From an uncultured Eubacterium sp. (lineage in GTDB: Bacteria > Bacillota > Clostridia > Peptostreptococcales > Anaerovoracaceae): DNA of 39,691 nt. Below are positions 25,313 to 32,633 of the stretch, one piece after another. Under the pieces are notes generated by a model. It saw only the letters and a program-made list of their open reading frames with translations. It did no database searches and was not told the origin of the DNA. Position 1 is the first letter of the stretch. Each line of letters starts with the position of its first letter. The position numbers and the translations under genes are program-made. The DNA is taken from contig CAJJPZ010000006.1 of assembly GCA_905193765.1 (NCBI GenBank), positions 1 through 39,691 on the forward strand. Direction: 5' to 3'.

Positions 25313-25638
25313 GACCTTTTCTCCAGCGTGCTTCCATATGATGAATTGAAGAATGTCTGTGAATATTTTTCAAGTTTCCATTCCGGCACCCTGCATTCAG
25401 GGCACGTTTTCACTGCCCATTTATTCCTGAGCCATCTGGCTGCCCGGCAGTTTCTCGAATTATGAACCTGCAGAGTTTCTCCGCAGTGGGTCCTCATTAT
25501 TATGTATTCACCCTGAAGTTCCACGGATCTTATACCGTGGAGCCTGCCTGTACGTGACGGCCATAGTTTCATCTTGTCCAGCAGCAGGTATAATTCTGTC
25601 TTTTTCCTGTAAAACCTCTTCTTTTCCTCCCCTGCCAT
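25309..25638 (-). CDS. pylSn: Pyrrolysyl-tRNA synthetase N-terminal domain protein PylSn
   Basis: 109 residues. In bacteria the PylS tRNA-binding domain is a separate protein, as here. The conserved LWPSRTGRLHGI, THCGETL, NSRNCRAARWLRNKW and CPECRVPEWKLEKY segments match the known family. The zinc ligands expected from the Methanosarcina domain are H34, C52, C79 and C82. PylSn binds tRNA-Pyl and supports the catalytic PylSc. AGAGGAGG lies seven bases before the ATG. It follows pylD by 54 bp and overlaps the padR start. The stop is TGA, so the gene does not depend on amber suppression. Confidence 0.95.
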   Translation of the reverse strand: MAGEEKKRFYRKKTELYLLLDKMKLWPSRTGRLHGIRSVELQGEYIIMRTHCGETLQVHNSRNCRAARWLRNKWAVKTCPECRVPEWKLEKYSQTFFNSSYGSTLEKRS

Positions 25639-25692
25639 AAGAACCTCCTCTCATCGCTTCTGTACCTCAGTCTTCCGGTACATATATCATCC

Positions 25693-26523
25693 TTACTTCT
25701 CTGCCGGCGCCAGCGCATATCCCATCATTACTGCAGTCCCGGTCTCCAGCATGTCGTGGAGATACCGGCCCTCCAGCTCAGTCCGCGCTTCATCATCCAG
25801 CGAAAGCGGGATCCCAGGGGCTGCCATCAGCACGTTTTCAGACAGCATCGATCTGCTGAGCCAGCCTCCCTCCGAGGTCCCGTCAAGGATATAAGGGTAC
25901 TCCTTAAGCCTGTCGATGCGGTCCATCCATTCAAAGCCCTGCTTAAGTACGATATCTTTCCTGTTAACATCTTTATCATAAATGGCAGGTACGATCCCCT
26001 TTTCCCGGAGATATCCTGCCATTATACTTCCTATCCTGCCGAATCCAAGTACGGCTGTACTGCCGCTCTCCGGCTTTTTTCCTTTTCTATCCGCAAGCTG
26101 TATCAGCAGCTGCGCATATCCGCCTGCTGTGGAAATGTCATTTTCCCCTATCTTCCCGGTCCTCATGTTCACAGCTATATAACGGTCGTCATCTGCCATG
26201 TACACGATGTCCGCACCTTTGCAGCTGGCTTCGTAAAAACCGCTTACATCGGTATGCTCTGTGACGAAAGTATCGAATCCCATGGCAACAGTTACAGCTG
26301 ACACCGCCTGCGGGAACGATTCTATCTCACCCAGTCCGCTGGTCACCGGCACCACTGCCACTTTGTATTCTTCCGAAGCTTTTATTATCAGTTCCTCCGG
26401 CACTCCTGCCGTAAGGGCTGCCAGCTTCACATAACCTGCGCCTGTGAGGCGTCTGAGTTCCTTGTCTCTTACCGCTGCAGTTTCTTCAAGCTCCCTTATC
26501 CATTCTGTCACCAGTCTTGTCAT
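25693..26523 (-). CDS. pylD: Pyrrolysine synthesis dehydrogenase PylD
   Basis: 276 residues from the ATG at 26523 (AGGAGG eight bases upstream; an earlier start lacks a site). PylD oxidises the lysyl-methylornithine dipeptide and closes the pyrroline ring, the last step in pyrrolysine synthesis. The Rossmann loop is GFGRIGS (160-166). The N-terminal VAVVPVTSGLGEIE, the DIVYMADDDRYIAVNM block and the C-terminal APGIPLSLDD and GTAVMMGYAL segments fit the family. Usual neighbours pylB and pylC are absent: pylSc lies directly upstream with 188 bp between. It ends in TAA. Confidence 0.92.
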   Translation of the reverse strand: MTRLVTEWIRELEETAAVRDKELRRLTGAGYVKLAALTAGVPEELIIKASEEYKVAVVPVTSGLGEIESFPQAVSAVTVAMGFDTFVTEHTDVSGFYEASCKGADIVYMADDDRYIAVNMRTGKIGENDISTAGGYAQLLIQLADRKGKKPESGSTAVLGFGRIGSIMAGYLREKGIVPAIYDKDVNRKDIVLKQGFEWMDRIDRLKEYPYILDGTSEGGWLSRSMLSENVLMAAPGIPLSLDDEARTELEGRYLHDMLETGTAVMMGYALAPAEK

Positions 26524-26711
26524 CTGACATCCTCCTTCCCGGTGTACGCACAACACGATCTTCCGATGCTGGCGTATTTAATGGCGGATGTCATGAAAAG
26601 ACAGAATATCGGAGGTATCCAGGGAATCGATCACTATCACGGCACCCGCCATCTGCCGGCTCTGTCCAGTATACGTTCCAAAAAGTTTATATTGAGGAAA
26701 AATTTCCTATT
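26524..26711. other. Gap between pylSc and pylD
   Basis: 188 bp where pylB and pylC would lie in the known bacterial order. Besides the pylD ribosome site it holds an open minus-strand frame of about 41 codons beginning just after an in-frame TAG (near 26709) and ending TAA near 26590, and a mirrored 44-codon open frame on the plus strand from ATG 26581. Neither has a good ribosome site. I cannot tell whether either is coding or a remnant. A tRNA-Pyl was sought here and not found. Confidence 0.4.
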
Positions 26712-27551
26712 TTAAAGTTTGAGCGGTATGCCGTTGACATATGCAACACTTTTGCCTGCCCGCTTTATGGTCTGGTATCCGCCTTTTACCATGGCGACTC
26801 TCTCGAGTCCGAGACCGATACCTACCCACGGCTGGAATATCCCCCAAGCTGCATCCAGCGGATGCGGTCCGTAGGCTCCCGAAGCCATCTCCACTCCGTC
26901 AGCCACTATATCCAGCGTTTCTATGTACACGCCCGAGCTCTCTTTCACCAGCTCATAGTTGTCTATCCCCACTGCTTTCATGGCGCTGTGAGCCAGGTAT
27001 TCGAGCCTTTCCATCTGCTCTCCCTCCCTGACGCTGTCCAGCTCCACCAGATTCAGCATCATGAATTCATTCATATGCTGAGCTCCCTGGGATTCCTTTC
27101 GGAAGCATGATCCCGCTTCGAAGATCTTCACCGGCTTTCCTGTTATCCTGTAAAGGTCTCTCATCACCTCATAGAGGTTAGGTGCCAGCATGGGACGCAT
27201 GCATTTCTTCCCGTCCACCCAGAAGATCTGCTCTCTCAGGTGGTTGTCATGATCTATGTTCATCTTCTGCAGCTTGTCGCTGGATATGATCACCGGCGTA
27301 GCCACTTTAGCGAAGCCTTCATCCTGTGTCAGCCAGGAGGTCAGCTGCTCCTCGATCCTGAGTGTAAGAGGAACGTGCTCATTCTCGAGGAACTGCCGCA
27401 GCTTTGCTTTGTTTTCTTTGACAAACTGTTTTTCTGTTTCACGGAACACGGCATCACGCTCTCTGCTGTTTTCGAACTCCCTGACAATCACAGTCCTGTC
27501 AGCGTTCAGTTCGGTCAGTCTCTGTTTCTGGGCTGTCGAATATGCTACCAT
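26712..27551 (-). CDS. pylSc: Pyrrolysyl-tRNA synthetase catalytic domain PylSc
   Basis: 279 residues from ATG 27551, chosen because AAAGG precedes it and the upstream ATG would add a non-homologous tail. It charges tRNA-Pyl (CUA anticodon) with pyrrolysine in the cytoplasm. Class II motifs are present: RPMLAPNLY with the lid Tyr at 127, IFEAGSCFRKES with R151, MLNLVEL with the substrate Asn at 167, and GIGLGLERV near 244-252. In Methanosarcina PylS the residue after this Asn-x position is Cys348; here it is Val169, so the pocket may differ a little. It is the bacterial split form, with pylSn downstream. It leads the operon and is preceded by a long, structured leader. It ends in TAA, not TAG. 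Confidence 0.96.
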   Translation of the reverse strand: MVAYSTAQKQRLTELNADRTVIVREFENSRERDAVFRETEKQFVKENKAKLRQFLENEHVPLTLRIEEQLTSWLTQDEGFAKVATPVIISSDKLQKMNIDHDNHLREQIFWVDGKKCMRPMLAPNLYEVMRDLYRITGKPVKIFEAGSCFRKESQGAQHMNEFMMLNLVELDSVREGEQMERLEYLAHSAMKAVGIDNYELVKESSGVYIETLDIVADGVEMASGAYGPHPLDAAWGIFQPWVGIGLGLERVAMVKGGYQTIKRAGKSVAYVNGIPLKL

Positions 27552-27886
27552 GTCATCTACCTTTCTCAGTTTTTCTTCACGCCGGTTTCTGCATGACACC
27601 TGCATGATCCCGCTTTGTCCAAAGTCAGCTTCGCCGTTCGATCCCGGTGGCTGACTCCGGATCCGCCGTACGCCTGATACGGCATCAGCGGTATGATAAA
27701 ATGTTTTTACCGTAAAACTGCATATTTCCGGAAGTGTCCAGGCCTGACCCCTCCATCGGGGCCCGGCGTCAGAAATTCTGTCCTTAAAACACTTTTCCGA
27801 AACTCGGCCATCACTGTAACGGCCTTTTCACTGATATATAAAAGCAACATCTGTGCCAAACTGCACCCTGCGGCGTCCCTTCGGAC

Positions 27887-27971
27887 TCATGCAAAAATAC
27901 AGAAAACGCCGGAACCGTTCCGGTCCCGACGTTCGTCGTCACATTTCGTCATAAAAAAACCTCCCCGGCGT
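27887..27971 (-). promoter_or_regulatory. Possible attenuator with a short ORF in the pylSc leader
   Basis: On the minus strand a short ORF MTKCDDERRDRNGSGVFCIFA (27952-27887) has GGGGAGG eight bases before its ATG. Its body spans two alternative structures: a long stem ACGCCGG (27971-27965) with CCGGCGT (27912-27906), and a short hairpin CCGGAA-CGG-TTCCGG (27923-27909). Both run into CGTTTTCTGTATTTTT. This is the layout of a translation-controlled terminator, about 340 nt before pylSc. Whether the ORF is used is unknown. Confidence 0.4.
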
Positions 27972-28022
27972 CTGCACGATCTGTCTGATCCGCAGTTCCC
28001 GCGAAGGTAAAATGCGTTATTG

Positions 28023-28060
28023 GATGAATTTTTTCATCGAAACCGATGAATTTTTTCATT
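28023..28060. promoter_or_regulatory. Tandem palindromes upstream of the pyl operon
   Basis: GATGAATTTTTTCATC (28023-28038) and GATGAATTTTTTCATT (28045-28060) are near-identical palindromes, 22 bp centre to centre, two helical turns. The same core occurs at 18502-18538 with the same spacing. A repeated dyad at fixed helical spacing suggests a binding site for a dimeric regulator. On the plus strand TTCATCG-AAAC-CGATGAA-TTTTTT also looks like a terminator, which is the main alternative. Confidence 0.5.
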
Positions 28061-28091
28061 ACTTTACTGATATGACTATCCTGATACGAAA

Positions 28092-28280
28092 AATGGACTG
28101 TATATACGGTCCGGCTGACCTGGTCTTTGCCCCCACACCTGCCTTGACCCGGATTTTCCGGAGGACTTACTTCTAAACTGCGCCATGATCACTGCCGCCT
28201 TGCGGATCAGCTTACGTGGGACCTTTTGCCCGCAGCTGGCCTGGCCTTGCAACCACAGACCCGGGCCGTATATACAGTCC
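28092..28280. ncRNA. Structured element closed by a 16-bp inverted repeat
   Basis: TGGACTGTATATACGG near 28094-28109 is repeated in perfect reverse complement as CCGTATATACAGTCCA near 28265-28280. The 155 nt between can fold further: GGTCT..TTTGC with GCAA..AGACC, CCCAC with GTGGG, CCGG-ATTTT-CCGG, and TGATC..CCGC-CTT-GCGG-ATCA. A T-run follows the closing stem on both strands. It lies directly after the comF stop. It could be an independent small RNA, a 3' element of the yhaM-recD2-comF transcript, or a MITE-like insertion. I do not recognise it as tmRNA, RNase P, SRP or a known riboswitch. The coding strand is undecided. Confidence 0.5.
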
Positions 28281-28293
28281 ACTTGTTTTTTAT

Positions 28294-29091
28294 TCACATA
28301 TGTACCGGCGATATCCCGGCGTCACCGTCCGGTTTGTCGAGATCCGCAGGCCGCCTGTTGCTGCCCGAAGCCAGCGACAGGAATATCACTTGTGACGCTC
28401 CCGCATCTCGCAGGACTCTGCTGCATGCATCGGCCGTCGCTCCGGTGGTCATTATATCGTCCACCAGAAAGATCCGCCTGCCTTCCACTCTGCCGCATCT
28501 GTCCGGCCTGACTGCGAAGGCGCCTTCCAGCACATCTTCACGCTCCAGAGGATCCAATCCCCTGAGTCTCTGCGTTTCTCTGACGCGTATCAGGCTCCTG
28601 CTGTCCGCAGGTATGCCCGCATGCTCCGACAGACTGTCTGCTATTATCCCGGCCTGATTGTATCCGCGCCGCCGCTCTCTGCTGCGATGCACCGGTACTG
28701 GAATTATAACATCTGCGGAGAGATTTTCCAAGGATATTCTGTCATATATCATATCTCCGAATATTCTGCCCAGATATCCCCGGCCATTGTACTTCAGTCC
28801 GAAGATCAGTTCCCTCTCGTGCATGCCGTAGGTCAGGCAGCTGTATCCCCTGTCAAAATCATGGCTGCGGTTCAGACAGCTGTAGCAGAGGCTGCCTCTG
28901 TATGTGTCCTGCAGCGCCTTGCCGCATATGCTGCATGTCCTTCCCGTTATCCAGTGCAGCTGTCTGATGCACCTGTCGCACAGCGAATACGTCCTGTCCG
29001 GCGTTATCAGGCTGCCGCAGCTGATGCAGTATATCCCAGACGGGAACAGCGCTTCAAGAAAAACATCCGCAGCTTTTTTTATTATTCTCAT
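28294..29091 (-). CDS. comF: ComF-family protein (zinc finger plus phosphoribosyltransferase domain)
   Basis: 265 residues from ATG 29091; a GTG three codons earlier is possible. The N-terminus has paired CxxC motifs (CISCG, CDRC, CSICG, CYSC) of the ComF zinc finger, and the C-terminal type I phosphoribosyltransferase domain has the PRPP loop RIFLVDDIMTTGAT. ComF helps DNA uptake during natural competence, while some members serve other DNA-related functions. It follows recD2 by 27 bp and probably shares its transcript. Confidence 0.9.
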   Translation of the reverse strand: MRIIKKAADVFLEALFPSGIYCISCGSLITPDRTYSLCDRCIRQLHWITGRTCSICGKALQDTYRGSLCYSCLNRSHDFDRGYSCLTYGMHERELIFGLKYNGRGYLGRIFGDMIYDRISLENLSADVIIPVPVHRSRERRRGYNQAGIIADSLSEHAGIPADSRSLIRVRETQRLRGLDPLEREDVLEGAFAVRPDRCGRVEGRRIFLVDDIMTTGATADACSRVLRDAGASQVIFLSLASGSNRRPADLDKPDGDAGISPVHM

Positions 29092-29118
29092 ATCCGTCAC
29101 CCCATATTTCCCATTATT

Positions 29119-31377
29119 CTACCACGGCACTTCTTCGAACACGCCTGATGCATCCTGCTGACTTTCCATGTCCAGCATCCGCTTAAGCCGCGCCCGCAGT
29201 CCCGAATACCGTTCGTTTATCCTGTCGTTGTCCACCATGCCCTGAAGTCTGTTCTCCGATCCCACCAGCACCACGGCTTTCTTGCCGCGGGTCACGCCTG
29301 TGTAAAGCAGGTTCCTTGTGGCCAGCATAGGCGGGAACCAGCTCACCGGCATTATCACTATCGGGAACTCGCTGCCCTGGCTCTTGTGAACAGTTATGGC
29401 GTACGCCAGTTCCAGTTCGTCCAGCTGGCTGAAGTCGTATGTAACGTATCTCACCTCGTCGTATACCACCGTCACCTCGTTGAATTCACGGTCGACTTTT
29501 TTCACGAATCCCACATCTCCGTTGAATACGCCTTCGCCTTCTGAAAAATCTTCAAGGTTCTTCCATGCCAGTTCATAGTTGTTCTTTATCTGCATGACTT
29601 TGTCCCCTTCACGGAAGACGCGGTCTCCGAAGGTCTTCTCTTCCAGACTTTCGCATGGCGGGTTCAGTACGTCCTGCAGCTCCTTGTTGAGGTTGATGCT
29701 GCCCAGCAGGCCTTTTCTCACCGGCGTCAGCACCTGTATGTCCGCTGTCGATCGTATATCTTCATAGTAGCCCGGCAGTCTGCTGACACAGAGTTCCTTG
29801 ATGGTCGCAACCATTTCCTTCTCGGAGCCTCTGTGCATGAAAAAGAAATCCTTGTCCCTGACGTTGCACTGAGGGTACTCGCCATTGTTTATCCTGTGGG
29901 CGTTGACTACGATCATGCTCTCTCCGGCCTGTCTGAATATCTCCCTCAGTCTGGTGTAGTAGATGTACTCGCTGTCTATCATGTCTCTGAGGACGTTCCC
30001 TGCTCCCACCGACGGCAGCTGGTCCGAGTCTCCCACGATGATGAGCCTTGTCCCGGGCCTTATGGCGCTGACCAGACCGTTCATCAGCATCAGATCTATC
30101 ATGGATGCCTCGTCTATTATCACCGCTTCATAATCCAGCGGATCTTCTCTCGTCTTGCCGAACCGCATCATGTCCTCGCTTTCGGAGAAGTAGTACTCAA
30201 GCAACCTGTGTATCGTGGAGGCGTAGTGTCCCGACGTTTCCGTTATGCGTTTGGCAGCTCTGCCTGTAGGCGCGGCTATAGCTGTTTTTATGCCGCTGTC
30301 CTCCAGTATATTTATGATCGAATTTATTATCGTGGTCTTGCCTGTTCCCGGTCCTCCTGTTATCACCGATACGCCCATGTTCAGGGAGTTCACCACGGCC
30401 CGTTTCTGGTTTTCCGAAAGATTTATCCCGCTGGACGCCTCGGTCCTGCCGATGAGGCTTTCTATCCTGCCGTTGACCGGTTTCAGCGCTGCATCGTTGA
30501 GTGCCGCCAGGCATTTGCATACGTTCTGTTCAGCCAGATAGTACGCCATCAGGAACACCACATTGCGGTTCTCCAGCTTCTCTATATGTATATCTCCTTC
30601 GAAGGCCATCTCCATCAGCGAGTCGTCTATGGCTTCCGAGGATACATCCAGCAGCTGTCCGGCTTTCTCGCAGAGCACTGTCTGGGGCAGGAACGTGCTG
30701 CCTTCTCCTGCAAAGTATGTCAGGGTGAACCTGATGCCGCTCATTATCCTGAATCTGTCGTCGGGAGCGATGCCGATCTGCTGCGCTATCTTGTCTGCTT
30801 TCCTGAATCCGATGCCGAATATGTCGTCCACCAGTCTGTATGGGTTCTCCTCTACAGCTTCGATGGTATCCGCGCCGTACACCTGATATAGCTTCATGGC
30901 GTATCCGGCGTTTATCCCGTACTGCTGCAGATACAGTGTTATGTTGGCGAATTCACGGTGTTTGCTGAATGCGTCCGCGATCTTCGCTGCTGTCTTCGCT
31001 CCTATGCCCGGTATCTCCGTCAGCCTGTCGGGATCGTTCTCGATGATATCCAGCGTCGATGTGCCGAAGTGTGACACGACGGCGGCGGCTGTCTTTCGCC
31101 CTATGCCTTTCATGGCGCTGGATGAAAGGAAGTCTCTGATCCCGTCCTCCGTGGAGGGCATGACTTCCTCGAATTCCTTCACCGAGAACTGTTCGCCGTA
31201 AACTGCATGCATCACAAACTCGCCCCTCAGCAGATAGCTCCGTCCCACCCCTGCTCCCGGCAGGGTGCCAACTGCTGTGAAGGCCTCGATATCATTTTCA
31301 AAAACGGCCACAGTGTAGCCGTTTTCGTCGTTATGAAATATTATTTCAACTAAAGTCCCCTGTTTTTCTTCCATCAT
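29119..31377 (-). CDS. recD2: RecD2-type SF1 helicase
   Basis: 752 residues. RecD2 is a 5'-3' DNA helicase of Gram-positive bacteria acting in replication-fork repair without RecBC. The long N-terminal part has HhH-like motifs (GIGRKTAAAV near 91 and IPGIGAKTAAKIA near 122), then Walker A GGPGTGKTT (341-349), the EASMIDL motif II region, the QLPSVGAGNVL motif III and the late VHKSQGSEFP motif. It lies 66 bp after yhaM and upstream of comF. The start is ATG 31377, with an ATG following directly. The stop is TAG. Confidence 0.95.
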   Translation of the reverse strand: MMEEKQGTLVEIIFHNDENGYTVAVFENDIEAFTAVGTLPGAGVGRSYLLRGEFVMHAVYGEQFSVKEFEEVMPSTEDGIRDFLSSSAMKGIGRKTAAAVVSHFGTSTLDIIENDPDRLTEIPGIGAKTAAKIADAFSKHREFANITLYLQQYGINAGYAMKLYQVYGADTIEAVEENPYRLVDDIFGIGFRKADKIAQQIGIAPDDRFRIMSGIRFTLTYFAGEGSTFLPQTVLCEKAGQLLDVSSEAIDDSLMEMAFEGDIHIEKLENRNVVFLMAYYLAEQNVCKCLAALNDAALKPVNGRIESLIGRTEASSGINLSENQKRAVVNSLNMGVSVITGGPGTGKTTIINSIINILEDSGIKTAIAAPTGRAAKRITETSGHYASTIHRLLEYYFSESEDMMRFGKTREDPLDYEAVIIDEASMIDLMLMNGLVSAIRPGTRLIIVGDSDQLPSVGAGNVLRDMIDSEYIYYTRLREIFRQAGESMIVVNAHRINNGEYPQCNVRDKDFFFMHRGSEKEMVATIKELCVSRLPGYYEDIRSTADIQVLTPVRKGLLGSINLNKELQDVLNPPCESLEEKTFGDRVFREGDKVMQIKNNYELAWKNLEDFSEGEGVFNGDVGFVKKVDREFNEVTVVYDEVRYVTYDFSQLDELELAYAITVHKSQGSEFPIVIMPVSWFPPMLATRNLLYTGVTRGKKAVVLVGSENRLQGMVDNDRINERYSGLRARLKRMLDMESQQDASGVFEEVPW

Positions 31378-31443
31378 ATCGTTATCTTCCCGGTATATCC
31401 TGCTGCATCATCCGCTGCGCATCCCGGCGCAGACTGCGGCAGT

Positions 31444-32406
31444 TTAAAACACTGTCGTCTTGTAGAGCGTCCTGTTGTCCAGGGTCCACACTCTGTCGCT
31501 GAACTGTCCCGGTTCTGTCTTTTCAAGAGCTTCCTGCATATCGAACATCTTGGCGTCTATCATGTCAAGATAGTGCAGCATCTCTGCTTCCGGGAACAGC
31601 GGCTTCTTGGGACTGCCAAACTCAGGCTCGTAGTGATGTGAGATGAGCATATGCTCCAGCATCACTGCCTTTTCCCTCGGCATATCCAGCTCTCCTGCCA
31701 GCCTGTCTATGGTCCTGACACCCTGAACCAGATGTCCCAGCATTTTCCCCTCGAAGGAGTAGCCTGATGATATGCCCAGTTCATTGGATTCTATCTCATT
31801 TATCTTCTCCATATCATGAAGGATTACGCCTGCCATCACCAGTTCACGGTTCAGATTCGTATATACCTCGCATGCTCTCTCTCCCATCATCAGCATCCTC
31901 TTGATGTGGTACAGCAGCCCTGCCAGTTCCGCATGGTGGTTCTTCTGGGCTGCCGGATAGTACATGAGCTTTTCCTTGTTGTCTTCCAGCTGCCTGATGC
32001 ATATCTTCCTGAGATCTTCATCCTGGAAAGCCGCCGCTCTGCTGTATATGAAGTCATACATGTCGGCTGCATTCTCCGGTGCAGCCTTGATATAGTCCTT
32101 CATGTCGAGGTTGTCTTCCGCAGATGTCTGTCTGATCCTGGTGACTCTCAGCTGCTTCATGCCGTTCCACTCTGTAACGAGAGCCTTTACTTTGATGACA
32201 CTACCTTCTTTGATCTTCTCGAGGCCCGGCAGCTCCTCATCTGCGATATCCCACTTCTTCGCGGAGATCTCACCTGTGCAGTCCGCCAGCAGCAGATCCA
32301 GGTAGGCCTTCTTGTTTGACCCCACCTTAACTGCCACCATCTTGACTATGAAGTAGGATATTATCTCCTGATTCACTTTTATATCTGAAATATATACATC
32401 TTTCAT
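31444..32406 (-). CDS. yhaM: YhaM-type 3'-5' exoribonuclease (OB fold plus HD domain)
   Basis: 320 residues, the usual length. The N-terminal OB-like domain (1-100) is of the tRNA-anticodon/OB family, and the HD phosphohydrolase-type domain (about 165-290) carries GVILHDMEKI with the HD pair and later HxxxxH-type residues in EHMLISHHYEPE. YhaM trims mRNA ends in Firmicutes. It leads a transcript with recD2 and comF, driven by a good promoter at 32443-32471. Confidence 0.92.
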   Translation of the reverse strand: MKDVYISDIKVNQEIISYFIVKMVAVKVGSNKKAYLDLLLADCTGEISAKKWDIADEELPGLEKIKEGSVIKVKALVTEWNGMKQLRVTRIRQTSAEDNLDMKDYIKAAPENAADMYDFIYSRAAAFQDEDLRKICIRQLEDNKEKLMYYPAAQKNHHAELAGLLYHIKRMLMMGERACEVYTNLNRELVMAGVILHDMEKINEIESNELGISSGYSFEGKMLGHLVQGVRTIDRLAGELDMPREKAVMLEHMLISHHYEPEFGSPKKPLFPEAEMLHYLDMIDAKMFDMQEALEKTEPGQFSDRVWTLDNRTLYKTTVF

Positions 32407-32442
32407 CTGTCGTCCTGTTCCTTTCTCTTTTCCTTGTATCTC

Positions 32443-32471
32443 ATTCTACTACAACTCCGTCAGCTTGTCAA
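32443..32471 (-). promoter_or_regulatory. Sigma-A promoter of yhaM-recD2-comF
   Basis: TTGACA (32471-32466), 17-bp spacer, TAGAAT (32448-32443) on the minus strand, about 40 bp before the yhaM ATG. Confidence 0.8.
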
Positions 32472-32542
32472 TTTTTACCATAAATTTCTTTTTACCGTGC
32501 TCCGTCTATCGTTCGTATCCCGACAGCAGGCTATGACCATGC

Positions 32543-32587
32543 AAAAGGCCTGCACAGCTTTGTTTCCCGTTGCTGTGCAGGCCTTTA
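32543..32587. terminator. Bidirectional terminator after the ABC-2 cassette
   Basis: AAAAGGCCTGCACAGC pairs with GCTGTGCAGGCCTTTA, a stem of about 15 bp with a 13-nt loop, with T-runs on both strands. It lies 46 bp after the ABC-2 permease stop. Confidence 0.9.
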
Positions 32588-32633
32588 TCACGTTCCTGTT
32601 TATTTCATTACCCCTTTTTTCTGCATCATCTCT

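Larger units (their letters stand above)
27552..28093. other. Long leader region of the pyl operon
   Basis: 540 bp without an ordinary gene. It holds, from the operon's far end, tandem palindromes (28023-28060), an attenuator-like structure with a short ORF (27887-27971) and a further folded segment (27725-27802) in which TTTCCGGAAGTGT pairs with ACACTTTTCCGAAA around CCCC/GGGG. No sigma-A promoter is clear. No pylT was found: there is no CTCTAAA-type loop with pairing stems on either strand. Confidence 0.5.

Noticed and set aside
27633..27651. tRNA-like T-loop (GTTCGATCC) near the pyl operon, considered as pylT
   Set aside because: The flanking bases do not form a T-stem, and there is no CUA anticodon arm or acceptor stem at the right distances.
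28160..28185. TTCTAAA, a possible CUA anticodon loop inside the structured element
   Set aside because: The bases on both sides cannot pair as an anticodon stem (C-C next to the loop), so it is not a tRNA-Pyl.
29833..30891. 352-codon plus-strand ORF opposite recD2
   Set aside because: It lies antisense to the conserved helicase motifs and shows no coding features of its own.
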